From Gemmatimonas sp. UBA7669 (GTDB lineage: Bacteria; Gemmatimonadota; Gemmatimonadetes; Gemmatimonadales; Gemmatimonadaceae): 64,000 nt of DNA. The DNA is taken from NCBI RefSeq assembly GCF_002483225.1, contig NZ_DLHL01000053.1, positions 114,074 to 178,073 on the forward strand, written 5' to 3'. A program made the position numbers and the translations under genes. The notes below the pieces were generated by a model, which was not told the DNA's origin, searched no databases, and saw only the letters and a list, made by a program, of their open reading frames with translations. Positions 40,925 through 50,125 of the stretch are shown piece by piece (the stretch's first letter is position 1; each line of letters starts with the position of its first letter).

Positions 40925-42487
40925 TCAGTACCACTGGTACTCCTGCGCGGACATGGCCAGCGAAAGGGTTTCGCGAACGCGCGTGTCGTTGAAGGTGCCG
41001 CCGCGCAGATAGCCCAGCAGCGCCGTACGAAGACTCACGGGCATTTCGCCGCTGAAGAAGCGCGTATCGATCTGACCAATCACGCCGTCAGGATTGTCGG
41101 GCACACGGAAAAGCGCCGGATTGACACGCATGACCGTCGTGGAGTTGAGCGCCGACAGATACTGCGCATAGGACCAGCGTGTGATGACCAGTCCGCTCCA
41201 CCACGCCACCGTGTCGGGATAGCCGTCGGGTTGTGCCCAGCGGAACAGCGGCATACCCATGCGATCAGCCTGCTGTCGCACGGCGCGGATGTTGGGCACC
41301 GTGGTCAGATCGCTGCCCAGGGCACGAATGGAGGAGATGGCAAGGTGAAACGGCCGCTTGTACTTGGCCGGCGCCGCCGTGAGGTTCTTGCTCGACAGAA
41401 TCGTGCGCACCATGGTGGCGATATCGCCATTGGTGCGCGTGAACGCTGCCGCCGTGGCGTCGACCACTGCGGACGGCGGCTCATGCGCCAGCAGCCAGCG
41501 TGCCATGCGATAGCTCACATAGCGCGCCGTGCTGGGATGCGCGAGCAGCAGGTCGATGGCCGTGTCGCCTTCGGCCTTCATCTGCGCATCGGTGGCCGTG
41601 GTGGCCATGGCCGGGAAGGCGCGACCCAGGAAGGTCTTGGCGTTGCGGTCGTGATAGGAGCGAATGAACCGGAACGTGCCATCGTTGTTCATGCTCCATC
41701 CCGTGAGGATGCGCGACAACTCGGCCACGTCGTTCTGCGAATAGCCGCCGTCCGCGCCCATGGTGTGCAGCTCCATGATCTCGCGGGCGTAGTTCTGATT
41801 GGGGGTGGGAGTGCGGCTGGTGTTCTGATCGAGATAGCGCAGCATGGCGCCGCTGTGCGCGGTGGCGCGCAGCAGGGTGCCGAAGTTCCCCAGCGCGTGC
41901 GGCCTGATCACTTCACGATCGTCCACCATCTTGAGGAAGCCGACGGTGTCGATGGAGATGTTGAAGTGATCGGTCCAGAACTCCACCATGCGCTCGCGCA
42001 ACTGCGCCTTGGCAAACGCGGCGCGATACCACGACGCGTCGGCGAGCTGATTCATGACCTCGTTGGAGTCCTGCGTGCGCAGCGTGGCCGCGGGCAACTG
42101 TGTCAGCGGCAGCCGCGCGGCAATGGTGGCCTCGAGCGCCGAGTCGTCGATGGCGGCTGCACGCAGTTGATAGTCGAGATAGCCGTTGTAGCCGAGGCGC
42201 CTGGCCAGTGCGACTTCGCCGGGTTCGAGCCCCATGGTGACGCGTCGCACGAGGCGGAGCAGCGGATCCGTCCACTGCCGCGAGGCGTCCTGCACGCCGC
42301 TGCTCGTGGGCGGAATGGGCGAGGGGCGTGAGCCACCGCGGGGCGGCTGGGCGGCGAGCGTCGCCGAGGGCGACACGCTGGGCGATACCACCGCGGCCGT
42401 GGCCAGTGCGCCGGCCCCCAGCTTGAAAAAATCGCGACGGCTGGCAGGGCGCGGTGTCACGTCGGAGTCCCGGTCACGCGTGGACAT
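40925..42487 (-). CDS. Tat-exported DUF1800 protein
   Basis: 520 residues with a twin-arginine signal (SRRDFFKLGAGALATAAVVSPSVS). The DUF1800 pattern is VRRVTMGLEPGEVALARRLGYNGYLDYQL, LRERMVEFWTDHFNI, YARE(I)MELHTMGADGGYSQNDV and LSRILTGW, ending with REVLSLAMSAQEYQ-like TLSLAMSAQEYQWY. It is first of the DUF1800-DUF1501 pair, widespread in Planctomycetota, Gemmatimonadota and Acidobacteriota with no known reaction. It lies 181 nt from the end of the T2SS operon. Confidence 0.88.
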   Translation of the reverse strand: MSTRDRDSDVTPRPASRRDFFKLGAGALATAAVVSPSVSPSATLAAQPPRGGSRPSPIPPTSSGVQDASRQWTDPLLRLVRRVTMGLEPGEVALARRLGYNGYLDYQLRAAAIDDSALEATIAARLPLTQLPAATLRTQDSNEVMNQLADASWYRAAFAKAQLRERMVEFWTDHFNISIDTVGFLKMVDDREVIRPHALGNFGTLLRATAHSGAMLRYLDQNTSRTPTPNQNYAREIMELHTMGADGGYSQNDVAELSRILTGWSMNNDGTFRFIRSYHDRNAKTFLGRAFPAMATTATDAQMKAEGDTAIDLLLAHPSTARYVSYRMARWLLAHEPPSAVVDATAAAFTRTNGDIATMVRTILSSKNLTAAPAKYKRPFHLAISSIRALGSDLTTVPNIRAVRQQADRMGMPLFRWAQPDGYPDTVAWWSGLVITRWSYAQYLSALNSTTVMRVNPALFRVPDNPDGVIGQIDTRFFSGEMPVSLRTALLGYLRGGTFNDTRVRETLSLAMSAQEYQWY

Positions 42488-42554
42488 GCTGGGCGGCTGG
42501 CGCTGAGGACAAAATGCATCGTGCTGAACGTGATCAATCGTTCAACTTCCCGGG

Positions 42555-42579
42555 GCGCCTGTCAATTCACGGCAGGCGC
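42555..42579 (-). terminator. possible terminator hairpin after the T2SS operon
   Basis: GCGCCTGTC (42555-42563) and GGCAGGCGC (42571-42579) pair with one G-U and a 7-nt loop. It lies about 90 nt beyond the gspF stop on the same strand and upstream of DUF1800. No T tract follows, so this is a weak call. Confidence 0.35.
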
Positions 42580-42668
42580 TTCGTGACGCTTCATGCCCGG
42601 CCTGAACGTGATACGCGGCACCGGGGCCCGGCCGATCGGTGACCTTGCCCACTGTCGTCAATGGACGA

Positions 42669-43868
42669 TCAAGTCAGGCCAGCGTTAACGCTGTAGATGG
42701 CCTGGAGCAGGGCCAGGGCCACCAGACCTACCAGTCCGCCAAAGCCAAGGATCAGCACGGGCTCCACCAGCGCCACCAGTCGGGTGACCTGCTGCTCGGT
42801 TTCCTGTTGGGCGGCGCTGGCCGCCCGCTCACTCAACGCCGCCAGCGCGCCACTGGCTTCTCCGGCTTCCAGCAATCGGAGTGGCAGCGGTGGCAAGGTG
42901 CGGCGCAGGGCGTCGGTCAACCGCCCGCCGTCTCGCACCGTGGGCTCCGCCGACTGCAGTTCGGCTTTCAGCGCGGCGTTGCGCACCGTACCGCGCGCCA
43001 GGCGCATGGCGTCCAGTAACGGCACACCAGCGCGCAGCCCAACGGCCAAGGTGTCCAGGTAGCGCGCGGCGTCCCGCGTGCGCAAATAGGCGCCAAGTAC
43101 GGGCAGATGCAGCCAGCGGGCGGCATGGCGCTCGGCCTGCTCGGGGCTGCGCGCCCGAGCGAACCACCACCAAGTCAGCGCCGCAGCTAGCAGCAGCAGG
43201 AGCCAGCCGCCACGCAGGAAAGCCGTGCTGGCACCGAGCAGGAGGCGGGTACTGAGTGGCAGTTGGCCGCCGGCATCGGCCACCAACTCGGCGAACTGCG
43301 GCACCACCACCACCAGAATGACGGAGGTGGCGATCACTGAAGCCAGACCCAACACGGCCGGATACACCAGCGCACTGCGCAGACGCTGTTGCAGGGCTTC
43401 GCGGCGCTCCTCGGCCGCGGCCAACTGCTGCAGTACCGGTGCGAGCTGTCCCGAGACCTCGGCCGCCGCCACGCTGGCCGCGAGATGCGTGGGCCATCGT
43501 GGGCTCTGGGCGAGTGCCTCCGAAAACGCACGACCCGATACGACGGACTGCGCGATCTTCGTCCACTCGGCGCTGAGCAGATCGTTGGCCGACGTGGATT
43601 GCGCCACAAATTGCAGCGCACGGTCCACCGAGGTGCCGGCCTCAATGAGCGTGGCGAGCGTACGCAATGGCGTGGCGAGTGACGAGGCCGGGCGCCAGCG
43701 CGCGAATGCACGCGAGGTCCCCACCTGTGGCGCGACGTCCTGCACAAGATCCTGCACCCACAGGCCGCGCGCTCGCAGCTGGTCGATGGCTTCGCGCTCG
43801 GTTGGCGCGTCCAGTTGCCCGCTGTGCCAGGAACCTGAAGCATCCGCCGCGCGGTAACGCCAGGTCAT
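42669..43868 (-). CDS. gspF: type II secretion inner-membrane platform protein GspF
   Basis: 399 residues. The N-terminal TWRYRAADASGSWHSGQLDAPTEREAIDQLRARG motif region is typical of GspF/PilC; two GspF cytosolic helical domains (about 65-190 and 270-395) follow, each ahead of membrane helices (VIATSVILVVVVPQFAELV; GGWLLLLLAAALTWWWF; VLILGFGGLVGLVALALLQAIYSVNAG). LATLIEAGTSVDRAL and LAVGLRAGVPLLDAM are the paired repeat cores. It anchors the secretion ATPase and pseudopilus assembly. It is the last gene of the operon and overlaps gspE by ATGA. Confidence 0.9.
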   Translation of the reverse strand: MTWRYRAADASGSWHSGQLDAPTEREAIDQLRARGLWVQDLVQDVAPQVGTSRAFARWRPASSLATPLRTLATLIEAGTSVDRALQFVAQSTSANDLLSAEWTKIAQSVVSGRAFSEALAQSPRWPTHLAASVAAAEVSGQLAPVLQQLAAAEERREALQQRLRSALVYPAVLGLASVIATSVILVVVVPQFAELVADAGGQLPLSTRLLLGASTAFLRGGWLLLLLAAALTWWWFARARSPEQAERHAARWLHLPVLGAYLRTRDAARYLDTLAVGLRAGVPLLDAMRLARGTVRNAALKAELQSAEPTVRDGGRLTDALRRTLPPLPLRLLEAGEASGALAALSERAASAAQQETEQQVTRLVALVEPVLILGFGGLVGLVALALLQAIYSVNAGLT

Positions 43869-45415
43869 CCCACCGACTCCACGGTGAGCACACGATACAG
43901 CTCACCCGGGGTGGTGAGACCGGCCGCCACCGCGCGCCATCCGTCGCCAATGAGATCGGGCAGTGGTGACGCCACCGGAGATTCGGGCTCCAGCAGTTCA
44001 CCGATGGCCACGCGTCCGCGAAACCCGGTGCCACTGCACACACCGCAGCCTCCGCCACCCGCTATTGCGTCGAGGGTAGCCGGACCAATGCCTGGCGATC
44101 GTTGCCGCGCCGCTGCGTAGGCGCTCCGTTCGGCCAGGCTCGGCGTGCGTTGTTCGCGGCAGGCGGCACACACACGGCGCAGCAGACGCTGTGCTAGCAC
44201 ACCACGCAGCGTGCCGGCCAGCAAGTACGGGGCAATGCCCATGTCACGCAGACGCTGCACGGCGCCGGCGGCGTCGGTGGTGTGCAGTGTGCTGAGCACC
44301 AGGTGACCAGTGAGCGCCGCGCGCACCGCCAGCTCCGCGGTCTCCACGTCGCGCATTTCTCCCACCAGAATCACGTCAGGATCGTGTCGCAGCATGGCGC
44401 GCAACGCGGAGGCAAATCCGAAGCCGCTGCGCATGTTGACGGGCAGCTGCACGGCACCGTCCACGCGGTACTCCACCGGGTCTTCGACGGTGACCACCTT
44501 CACATCGGCCGTGCTGCGCTCGCGCAGGGCAGCGTGCAGCGTGGTGGACTTGCCCGAGCCGGTGGGCCCGGTGGCCAGCAGCAGGCCATCGGGGCGGTGC
44601 ACCAACTGTCGCCATCTGGTGAGCAGCGCGTCGGAAAATCCAAGACTCTCCAGCGTTTCGGTGGCGCCGGCCTGATTGCCATCGAGCAAGCGCAGCACGA
44701 CGCTCTCGCCGTGCAGCGCGGGCAGGGTGGCCACACGCACATCCACTTCGCGGCCCGCCACCTGCAATCGGGTGCGTCCGTCCTGCGGCAAGCGGCGTTC
44801 GGCAATGTCGAGACTGGCCATGACCTTGATGCGCGAAATCACCGCAGCACGAAACTCCATGCCAAGGGTCTGCACATCGCGCAGCACGCCATCGAGTCGC
44901 TGACGAATGCGCAGGCCGTTGGCGGTGGACTCCACATGCAGGTCGGACGCACCGGCCCGCACCGCCTCAGCCAGCATGGCATGGACGAGTTGCACCACGG
45001 GTTCTCGACTGGCCTGCGCCCGCAGGTCGTCGATGGAGGCGACGCGATCATCGGCGACCGTGGCGTCGTGCGTCCCTTCGGCGGCATCGGGTGCGCGCGC
45101 CGCGAGCAATGCCGCACGAATGTCCGAGGCTCGCGTGGGGACCATGTGCAGGCGCGCTTCCAGACGCCTGACCAGGGCTGTCTGCACCAACTCCGGGACA
45201 TCGCCGTCTGCCGCTACCCACGCGATGACACCATTGGCTTCTGACTCGAGGCGCAGTGGCAGGACGGCCTGCTCGTCGAGCCAACGCCAGGGAAAACGGC
45301 GTGCCAGCTCGCCCGACGCGGCCTCGCGCAGCATCCGCCCGTCGTCGCCCGATGCACTGGAGGGCGGCGATGGAGCGTTGGGCTCGGTGGAGGATGCTGT
45401 ATTCGGGACCGTCAT
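43865..45415 (-). CDS. gspE: type II secretion ATPase GspE
   Basis: 516 residues. The N-terminal T2SSE_N-like domain (RRFPWRWLDEQAVLPLRLE) is followed by the ATPase core: SDLHVESTANGLRIRQRLDG, Walker A GPTGSGKSTT, Asp box VVTVEDPVEYRVDGAVQL, Walker B DVILVGEMRDVETAELAVRA and the His box TGHLVLSTLHTTDAAGAVQRL. A zinc-binding insertion has two CxxC pairs (RVCAACREQ and GGCGVCSG). It is a hexameric cytosolic motor driving pseudopilus growth. It overlaps gspF by 4 nt and lies 15 nt after gspD. Confidence 0.92.
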   Translation of the reverse strand: MTVPNTASSTEPNAPSPPSSASGDDGRMLREAASGELARRFPWRWLDEQAVLPLRLESEANGVIAWVAADGDVPELVQTALVRRLEARLHMVPTRASDIRAALLAARAPDAAEGTHDATVADDRVASIDDLRAQASREPVVQLVHAMLAEAVRAGASDLHVESTANGLRIRQRLDGVLRDVQTLGMEFRAAVISRIKVMASLDIAERRLPQDGRTRLQVAGREVDVRVATLPALHGESVVLRLLDGNQAGATETLESLGFSDALLTRWRQLVHRPDGLLLATGPTGSGKSTTLHAALRERSTADVKVVTVEDPVEYRVDGAVQLPVNMRSGFGFASALRAMLRHDPDVILVGEMRDVETAELAVRAALTGHLVLSTLHTTDAAGAVQRLRDMGIAPYLLAGTLRGVLAQRLLRRVCAACREQRTPSLAERSAYAAARQRSPGIGPATLDAIAGGGGCGVCSGTGFRGRVAIGELLEPESPVASPLPDLIGDGWRAVAAGLTTPGELYRVLTVESVG

Positions 45416-45430
45416 GACACGTGCACCGGC

Positions 45431-47266
45431 TCAGCGACCCGGGGGGCGGCGTGTAAGCGGGGTGTCGTTGAGCGCACCTGGCGAGCGCGTCTCGAGTCGA
45501 TTGCGGATGCGATCCCGCACGGCGTCGGCGTCGGCATCCGAGCGAATGAGATGCGGCGTGACGAAGATGGCGAGTTCGGTGCGTTGCCGTGTGGTGGACT
45601 GTCGCTTGAAGAGTGCCCCCAACCACGGAATATCCTTGAGCAGCGGCAGGCCCTGCTCCTGCACGGTGCGCGACTCCCCAATGAGGCCGGCAATGACGGC
45701 TGTCTGTCCATCCCGCAGCACGGCGCGGGTGGCGGCCTCGCGTGTACTGATGACCGGCGCACTGAGTGCGGCCGCAACAGTCTGCGGCGTGAGCGAGCTC
45801 ACTTCCTGCAGCAACTGCACCGAGATGTAGCCGTCGTCGTTGATGGTGGGGATGATGGAGAGCTTGGTGCCCACATCCTGATACTGCACCGCGCGATCAA
45901 TGGAGATGTCGTTGCCAAGTCGCGTGGACGAAATGAACGGCACCTTGCTGCCGACCAGAATGGACGCCTCGCGATTGTTGGCCGCGAGAATTTCGGGCGT
46001 GGAGAGCACCTGCACATCGCTGGTGGAGGCAATGGTGCGCAGCAGCGCGCGCACCCCGGTGCCATCGAGGCGTACCATGCGCAGCAGGGCCGAGGTGCTG
46101 CCGGTGTCGGGAATTTCGGGATTGCCGAACTGCGCCTGCACGTCGCCGCCTCGGTTGACCGCGGCCCAGTCCACACCGAACTCGAAACCACGGCCAAGTG
46201 CGATCTCGGCAATGGTGACTTCAAACAGGACCTGTGTTGGCCGCGTATCCAGTGCGTCGATGGTCTCGCGCAGCATGGGGTAGTTGGGCGGCGCGGTGCG
46301 GATGACGAGCGCGTTGGTGGGGCCGTTGGCCACGATGGTGGTGCGCCCAACCAGCAGGCCGGCGGCGGTGTCGCGCGGGGCAGAGCCCGTCGTCGCACTG
46401 GCTCCACCGCCGCCCGTCGATGCCGTGCCCGCGCTCATGCCGCCTGCTGCGGTACCAGCGGCGCGCGAACGGAACGTGTCCAGCTCGCGCGAGCGGAAGG
46501 TGTCGAGTGCCCGTGAAAGGGAGCGATCGGCCAGCGAGCCACCCACGGTGCCGGCCACCTGCACACCAAACAGCTGACCAAGTGCAGCGGCCAGGTCCTC
46601 GGCGGCTGCGTACTTGAGGTTCACCACATAGGTGCGCAGGCCCGCCTCGCCAGCTGGTGCGGCGTCGAGCGTGCGGAGCAGCGTGAGATAGCGCGCGACA
46701 TTCTGCCCGCGATCGGTGAGCAGCAGGGCGTTGGATCGCGCCACCACCTCCACACGGGCATGCGTGGATAGCACGGCGCGCAGCGCCTCGGCACCTTCGT
46801 CAGCGCGAATGCTCTGCAGCGGCACGAGTTGCGTGACAAGGCCGAGCGGCGGTGGGTCGGGAAAGTCGAAGCCCGTGCGCAGCGTGCCCGAGGCGGGCGC
46901 CTTGTCGGCCGGCATGACCTGCGCCACGAGGCCATTGGGCACGAGCATGAGGCCGTGTGATTCAAGCAGCGCCTCCAGCACGCGTTCCAGGTCCGCATTG
47001 GAGCCGCTCGGTGTGGCAAAGGTCACACGCACATCGGGCACATCGGTGAGGATGACCGTGCGGCCAAGCGCGGCGGTGAGTGCGCGCAGCACATCGGCCA
47101 GGCGTGCGTTGGCAAAGTCGAGTGTTTGCGCCGTGCTGCGTGCGGTGTTGGCCCGCGTGTCGGCCGTGCCTTGGCCTCCCGCCGCGGACGCGATGGCCAG
47201 GCAGGCCGCGGTGATTGCGACGGCCGCACGCAGCGACCGAGGCCCGGATGCGGTATCGAAGCTCAT
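45431..47266 (-). CDS. gspD: type II secretion outer-membrane secretin GspD
   Basis: 611 residues with a signal peptide (AVAITAACLAIASAAGGQ). The N0/STN-like start (LDFANARLADVLRALTAALG) is followed by N1-N2 domains, a low-complexity Ser/Ala/Gly insertion around 270-310 and the secretin domain: LFEVTIAEIALGRGFEFGVDW, LSTPEILAANNREASILVGSKVPF, VQYQDVGTKLSIIPTINDDGYI and AVIAGLIGESRTVQEQGLPLLKDIPWLGALF. It forms the outer-membrane channel. It overlaps the GspM-C gene by ATGA. Confidence 0.92.
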   Translation of the reverse strand: MSFDTASGPRSLRAAVAITAACLAIASAAGGQGTADTRANTARSTAQTLDFANARLADVLRALTAALGRTVILTDVPDVRVTFATPSGSNADLERVLEALLESHGLMLVPNGLVAQVMPADKAPASGTLRTGFDFPDPPPLGLVTQLVPLQSIRADEGAEALRAVLSTHARVEVVARSNALLLTDRGQNVARYLTLLRTLDAAPAGEAGLRTYVVNLKYAAAEDLAAALGQLFGVQVAGTVGGSLADRSLSRALDTFRSRELDTFRSRAAGTAAGGMSAGTASTGGGGASATTGSAPRDTAAGLLVGRTTIVANGPTNALVIRTAPPNYPMLRETIDALDTRPTQVLFEVTIAEIALGRGFEFGVDWAAVNRGGDVQAQFGNPEIPDTGSTSALLRMVRLDGTGVRALLRTIASTSDVQVLSTPEILAANNREASILVGSKVPFISSTRLGNDISIDRAVQYQDVGTKLSIIPTINDDGYISVQLLQEVSSLTPQTVAAALSAPVISTREAATRAVLRDGQTAVIAGLIGESRTVQEQGLPLLKDIPWLGALFKRQSTTRQRTELAIFVTPHLIRSDADADAVRDRIRNRLETRSPGALNDTPLTRRPPGR

Positions 47267-48246
47267 TCGCTGGAATCCGATGGAGGAGTGCGAAGCAGGC
47301 GCAGCACGCGCACCTGACCCGCGCGTTCGATGCGAACAGAACTCGAATCGATGCGGCGCAGCAACCAGCCGTTCAGGCGGTCGCCCACCCGCAGCACACG
47401 TGCGGCGCTACCGTCGCCGCTATCGAGAAGCGCGGAACGCCGTTCCGAGTCACCGAAGATGCCCACCAGGGTGAGCTGCGGGGCCTCGGCGGCGGCGGAA
47501 GACGCGGCGTCTGTTTCCAGCGATGGCATCACTGGCAGTTCTTCACCCGGCAGGGTGAAGCGGACGCGTGGTGCCGAGCGGCTGGCGCTGAAGAGATTGG
47601 CACGAATGAGCACTTCCTGCCAGTCGGGCGGAGCCAGCAGAGTGTCGCGCGCGGTGCCGGTGCTACGCCGGTCGACGCCGGCGGGCGCTGGTGGTATGAC
47701 ACCATCCAGCATGATGGGGGCCGCAAGTTGCGCGGTGAGCGAGATCACATCGGGAGCGCCGCGGAGTGCCGAGTTCTGCTGCACCACCAGTCGGCGTACC
47801 TGCAACAGGCGCGGACCGCGCTCGATGCTGGCCAGAAAGGCTGCGAGACCGTGGATATCGCCGTAGGCCACGACGGACGCGGGCAAGGCGCCGGTGCTGT
47901 CTGGCTCCGAGTTGACCTCAATGCGATTGACGGCAAGGCGCGCACCATCGGTGGCTTCCTGAAGCAAGGTCTGCACCGTGCTGGCGGCCAGTGGTGTGGA
48001 GCGTGCCTGCAGCATGCGCCGCGGCCTGTCTGCCAACGTGCGTTCGGCCGCTGCTGCCTGCTCGCGCAACATCGTGCTGTCTGCCGTGAGTCGCTGCAGC
48101 CGCTGCACACGGTCCGTGAGCAGAGCAATGCGCGATTCGCGTTCCATGACCGCGCGGATGCTGGGCTGCAGTACGCGGGTGGCCAGCCAGGTCACGAGCA
48201 CCACGGCCAGTCCCGCCACCACCACACGGCGCTCGCGCTGCGTCAT
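47263..48246 (-). CDS. fused type II secretion GspM-like and GspC (HR domain) protein
   Basis: 327 residues. Residues 1-175 look like GspM/PilO: one membrane helix (VVVAGLAVVLVTWLATRVL), a coiled coil (MERESRIALLTDRVQRLQRL), then a ferredoxin-like domain (STVQTLLQEATDGARLAVNRIEV, VVAYGDIHGLAAFLASIERG). Residues about 225-327 look like the GspC/PilP homology region: VLIRANLFSASR, then LTLVGIFGDSERRSALLDSG and VLRVGDRLNGWLLRRIDSSSVRIER. A normal operon has separate gspC and gspM; here one gene sits between gspL and gspD and no separate gspC is present. The domain split is by eye. Confidence 0.72.
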   Translation of the reverse strand: MTQRERRVVVAGLAVVLVTWLATRVLQPSIRAVMERESRIALLTDRVQRLQRLTADSTMLREQAAAAERTLADRPRRMLQARSTPLAASTVQTLLQEATDGARLAVNRIEVNSEPDSTGALPASVVAYGDIHGLAAFLASIERGPRLLQVRRLVVQQNSALRGAPDVISLTAQLAAPIMLDGVIPPAPAGVDRRSTGTARDTLLAPPDWQEVLIRANLFSASRSAPRVRFTLPGEELPVMPSLETDAASSAAAEAPQLTLVGIFGDSERRSALLDSGDGSAARVLRVGDRLNGWLLRRIDSSSVRIERAGQVRVLRLLRTPPSDSSE

Positions 48247-49346
48247 GGCCTCGGCTCCGTACCGGGCAATACAAACCCGATGGAGAACGAATTGCGCGGC
48301 TGGCCGCCGTCGAGAAAGCGCGTGCTGGGAGCAAGCGAGCGCACGTTGCGCAGCAGACTGTCGGCATCGAGGCGCGGAACGAGCGCGGCGGCATCCCGCG
48401 CACTGCCGTCAATGCGCCAGCTAACACCATCCCACTCGGCGCGTTGCACAAAGGCATCACGCGGCAGGCGTTCGCCCACATGCGCGAGCACCGCCGAGGC
48501 ACTCTGCGAGGCCTGCGCCGCATCAGCGTTAAGCCAGACCAGTTCGGCCTCGGCCCGCGCGAGACGTGATCGCGCCGACTCCGCCGGTTCTGCGGCGCGT
48601 GCCAAGGTCTCGGCCTGCTGCTCCAGCGAGCGCAGGGTGCGATCGCGCCAGGTATTGCCGATCCAGAGCAGGATCGCCAGTACTGCCGCAGCCACGGCCA
48701 GCTCCTGCACACGCCGCCGCCGCGCACTGGCGTGCAGACGGGCTTCGGATTGCTCGTCGGCAAGCTGCAGGGACGCGGGGACCGTGTGCCAGTGATAGGT
48801 GGACGCAGCAAGACTGGACAGCAGGGCCGATGCCGGCTGCACACGCGACATGTCAGGGTTCGTCGCTGTCGCTGTCGCTGTCGCCGTCACCTGCGCCAGT
48901 GCTACCGGCATGGCCAGCACAGCCCGCACCGGCAGTACGGATGCAACAACCTGCTGCCACTCGGCCAGCCACGGAGCGGCGCAGGCATACACCAACGGGC
49001 GCACGCCGCTTCCGATGGTTACGGCAACCGGCCCTTCAATGGGCACGTGGCGATCGGCGTCACGACGAAAGAGCGCGCGGCGCTCCCGTTCGGACACCGG
49101 CGGCAGCGCCACCTCGGCCATCTCGAGCAGGGCCTCGTCAATGAGCAGCACGGCCACCGGCGCGTTTGCGCCCTGCCGGTCGGCCAAGGTGCGCCGCGCT
49201 GTCTGCAAGGCCGCGGAGACCACATCGCGCGCTGCACTTGGGCTTTTTGCATCAAGCGCGAGTGTTTGCACCGCCGAACCGTTCGTGGTGTTGGCGCGTG
49301 CGATATGCAGTGCCTGCGGCGTCAGCTGCAGCAGCAGGACCGTCAT
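48243..49346 (-). CDS. gspL: type II secretion protein GspL (PilM/PilN-like)
   Basis: 367 residues. The N-terminal actin-like cytosolic domain (VLLLQLTPQALHIARA, VAVLLIDEALLEMAEVALPPVSERE, LFRRDADRHVP) is followed by one membrane helix (VQELAVAAAVLAILLWIG) and a periplasmic coiled coil plus ferredoxin-like domain (LAHVGERLPRDAFVQRAEWDGVSWRIDG). That order equals GspL, or PilM+PilN in type IV pili. A run of GCTGTC-type hexanucleotide repeats (about 48864-48895) encodes TATATAT within the first domain. It overlaps gspK and the GspM-C gene by ATGA at each side. Confidence 0.82.
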   Translation of the reverse strand: MTVLLLQLTPQALHIARANTTNGSAVQTLALDAKSPSAARDVVSAALQTARRTLADRQGANAPVAVLLIDEALLEMAEVALPPVSERERRALFRRDADRHVPIEGPVAVTIGSGVRPLVYACAAPWLAEWQQVVASVLPVRAVLAMPVALAQVTATATATATNPDMSRVQPASALLSSLAASTYHWHTVPASLQLADEQSEARLHASARRRRVQELAVAAAVLAILLWIGNTWRDRTLRSLEQQAETLARAAEPAESARSRLARAEAELVWLNADAAQASQSASAVLAHVGERLPRDAFVQRAEWDGVSWRIDGSARDAAALVPRLDADSLLRNVRSLAPSTRFLDGGQPRNSFSIGFVLPGTEPRP

Positions 49347-50125
49347 CGGTCGCGCTCCCGCCAGCGCAGCAGGCGCAGCTCACTGCCTTCGATGGCATAC
49401 ACGGCTTGCACTTCGCGCGTGAGGTCCTGGTTCAGCTGCCAGCCACGGGCCACAATGAGCACACGTCCGTCGCCATCCACAGTGAGCCGGTCGGCCAGTT
49501 GCGCGAGCCATGGCGCCTCAGCGCCAAACTCCGCCTCGAGCTCGTCGAGTGACTCGAAGGGGTTGATGCCACGTGCTGATTCTCCGCGCCCAAGCAAGGC
49601 CGCGGCCAGTGAGTCTTGGCGTTGACGGCGCAGCGCGCCGGCTCGCGCGGCGACATCCAGCGGCAGCGTGTGAACCCGCGTGGCGATGCGCTGCGCGAGG
49701 CGTTCGGCGTTGGCTGCGTCGGTGGCCTGGCGAAACAGCGCGATCAATGCCGCTGGATTGTCGGTGTTCACATTGACACGCGAACCCAGGTTCACCACGG
49801 CGGCCGCAAAGGCGCCATCGTCCAGTGTATCGGCAACGAAGGGTTGTGGCGGCTCCATGGGGTTGTGCATTGCCGATTCGATGCCATCCAGCAGTTCGAG
49901 GCGCGAGGCGGAATCGGGCGCCGCCTGCAACAAGGCCTCGATGCGAAGCCGCGCCGCCAACACGGCGCTTTCGGTCATATGCCGCGCCACCACCGACGCC
50001 TCGGCGTTGCGCGCGAGACGTGAAGCGTGACGCGCACCGCGCGCGGCAACCGCTGTCGCGGCCGAAAGCAATACCACCAGGATCAGCGTGGTCACCAGTG
50101 CCGCACCACGACGTGGTTTGGTCAC
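49343..50125 (-). CDS. gspK: type II secretion minor pseudopilin GspK
   Basis: 260 residues. The prepilin leader TKPRRGAALVTTLILVVLLSA gives Gly-1/Ala+1; this copy lacks the canonical Glu at +5, which is the recognised hallmark of GspK. The large C-terminal globular domain contains SRVNVNTDNPAALIALFRQ, matching the LNVNTA.. helix-hairpin region of GspK, and INPFESLDELEAE. GspK caps the pseudopilus tip with GspI and GspJ. It overlaps gspJ and gspL by ATGA. Confidence 0.87.
   Translation of the reverse strand: MTKPRRGAALVTTLILVVLLSAATAVAARGARHASRLARNAEASVVARHMTESAVLAARLRIEALLQAAPDSASRLELLDGIESAMHNPMEPPQPFVADTLDDGAFAAAVVNLGSRVNVNTDNPAALIALFRQATDAANAERLAQRIATRVHTLPLDVAARAGALRRQRQDSLAAALLGRGESARGINPFESLDELEAEFGAEAPWLAQLADRLTVDGDGRVLIVARGWQLNQDLTREVQAVYAIEGSELRLLRWRERDR

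Noticed and set aside
48864..48895. GCTGTC-type hexanucleotide run in gspL as a contingency locus
   Set aside because: The period is a multiple of three and codes for Thr-Ala repeats in a loop, so length change would not switch the gene off.
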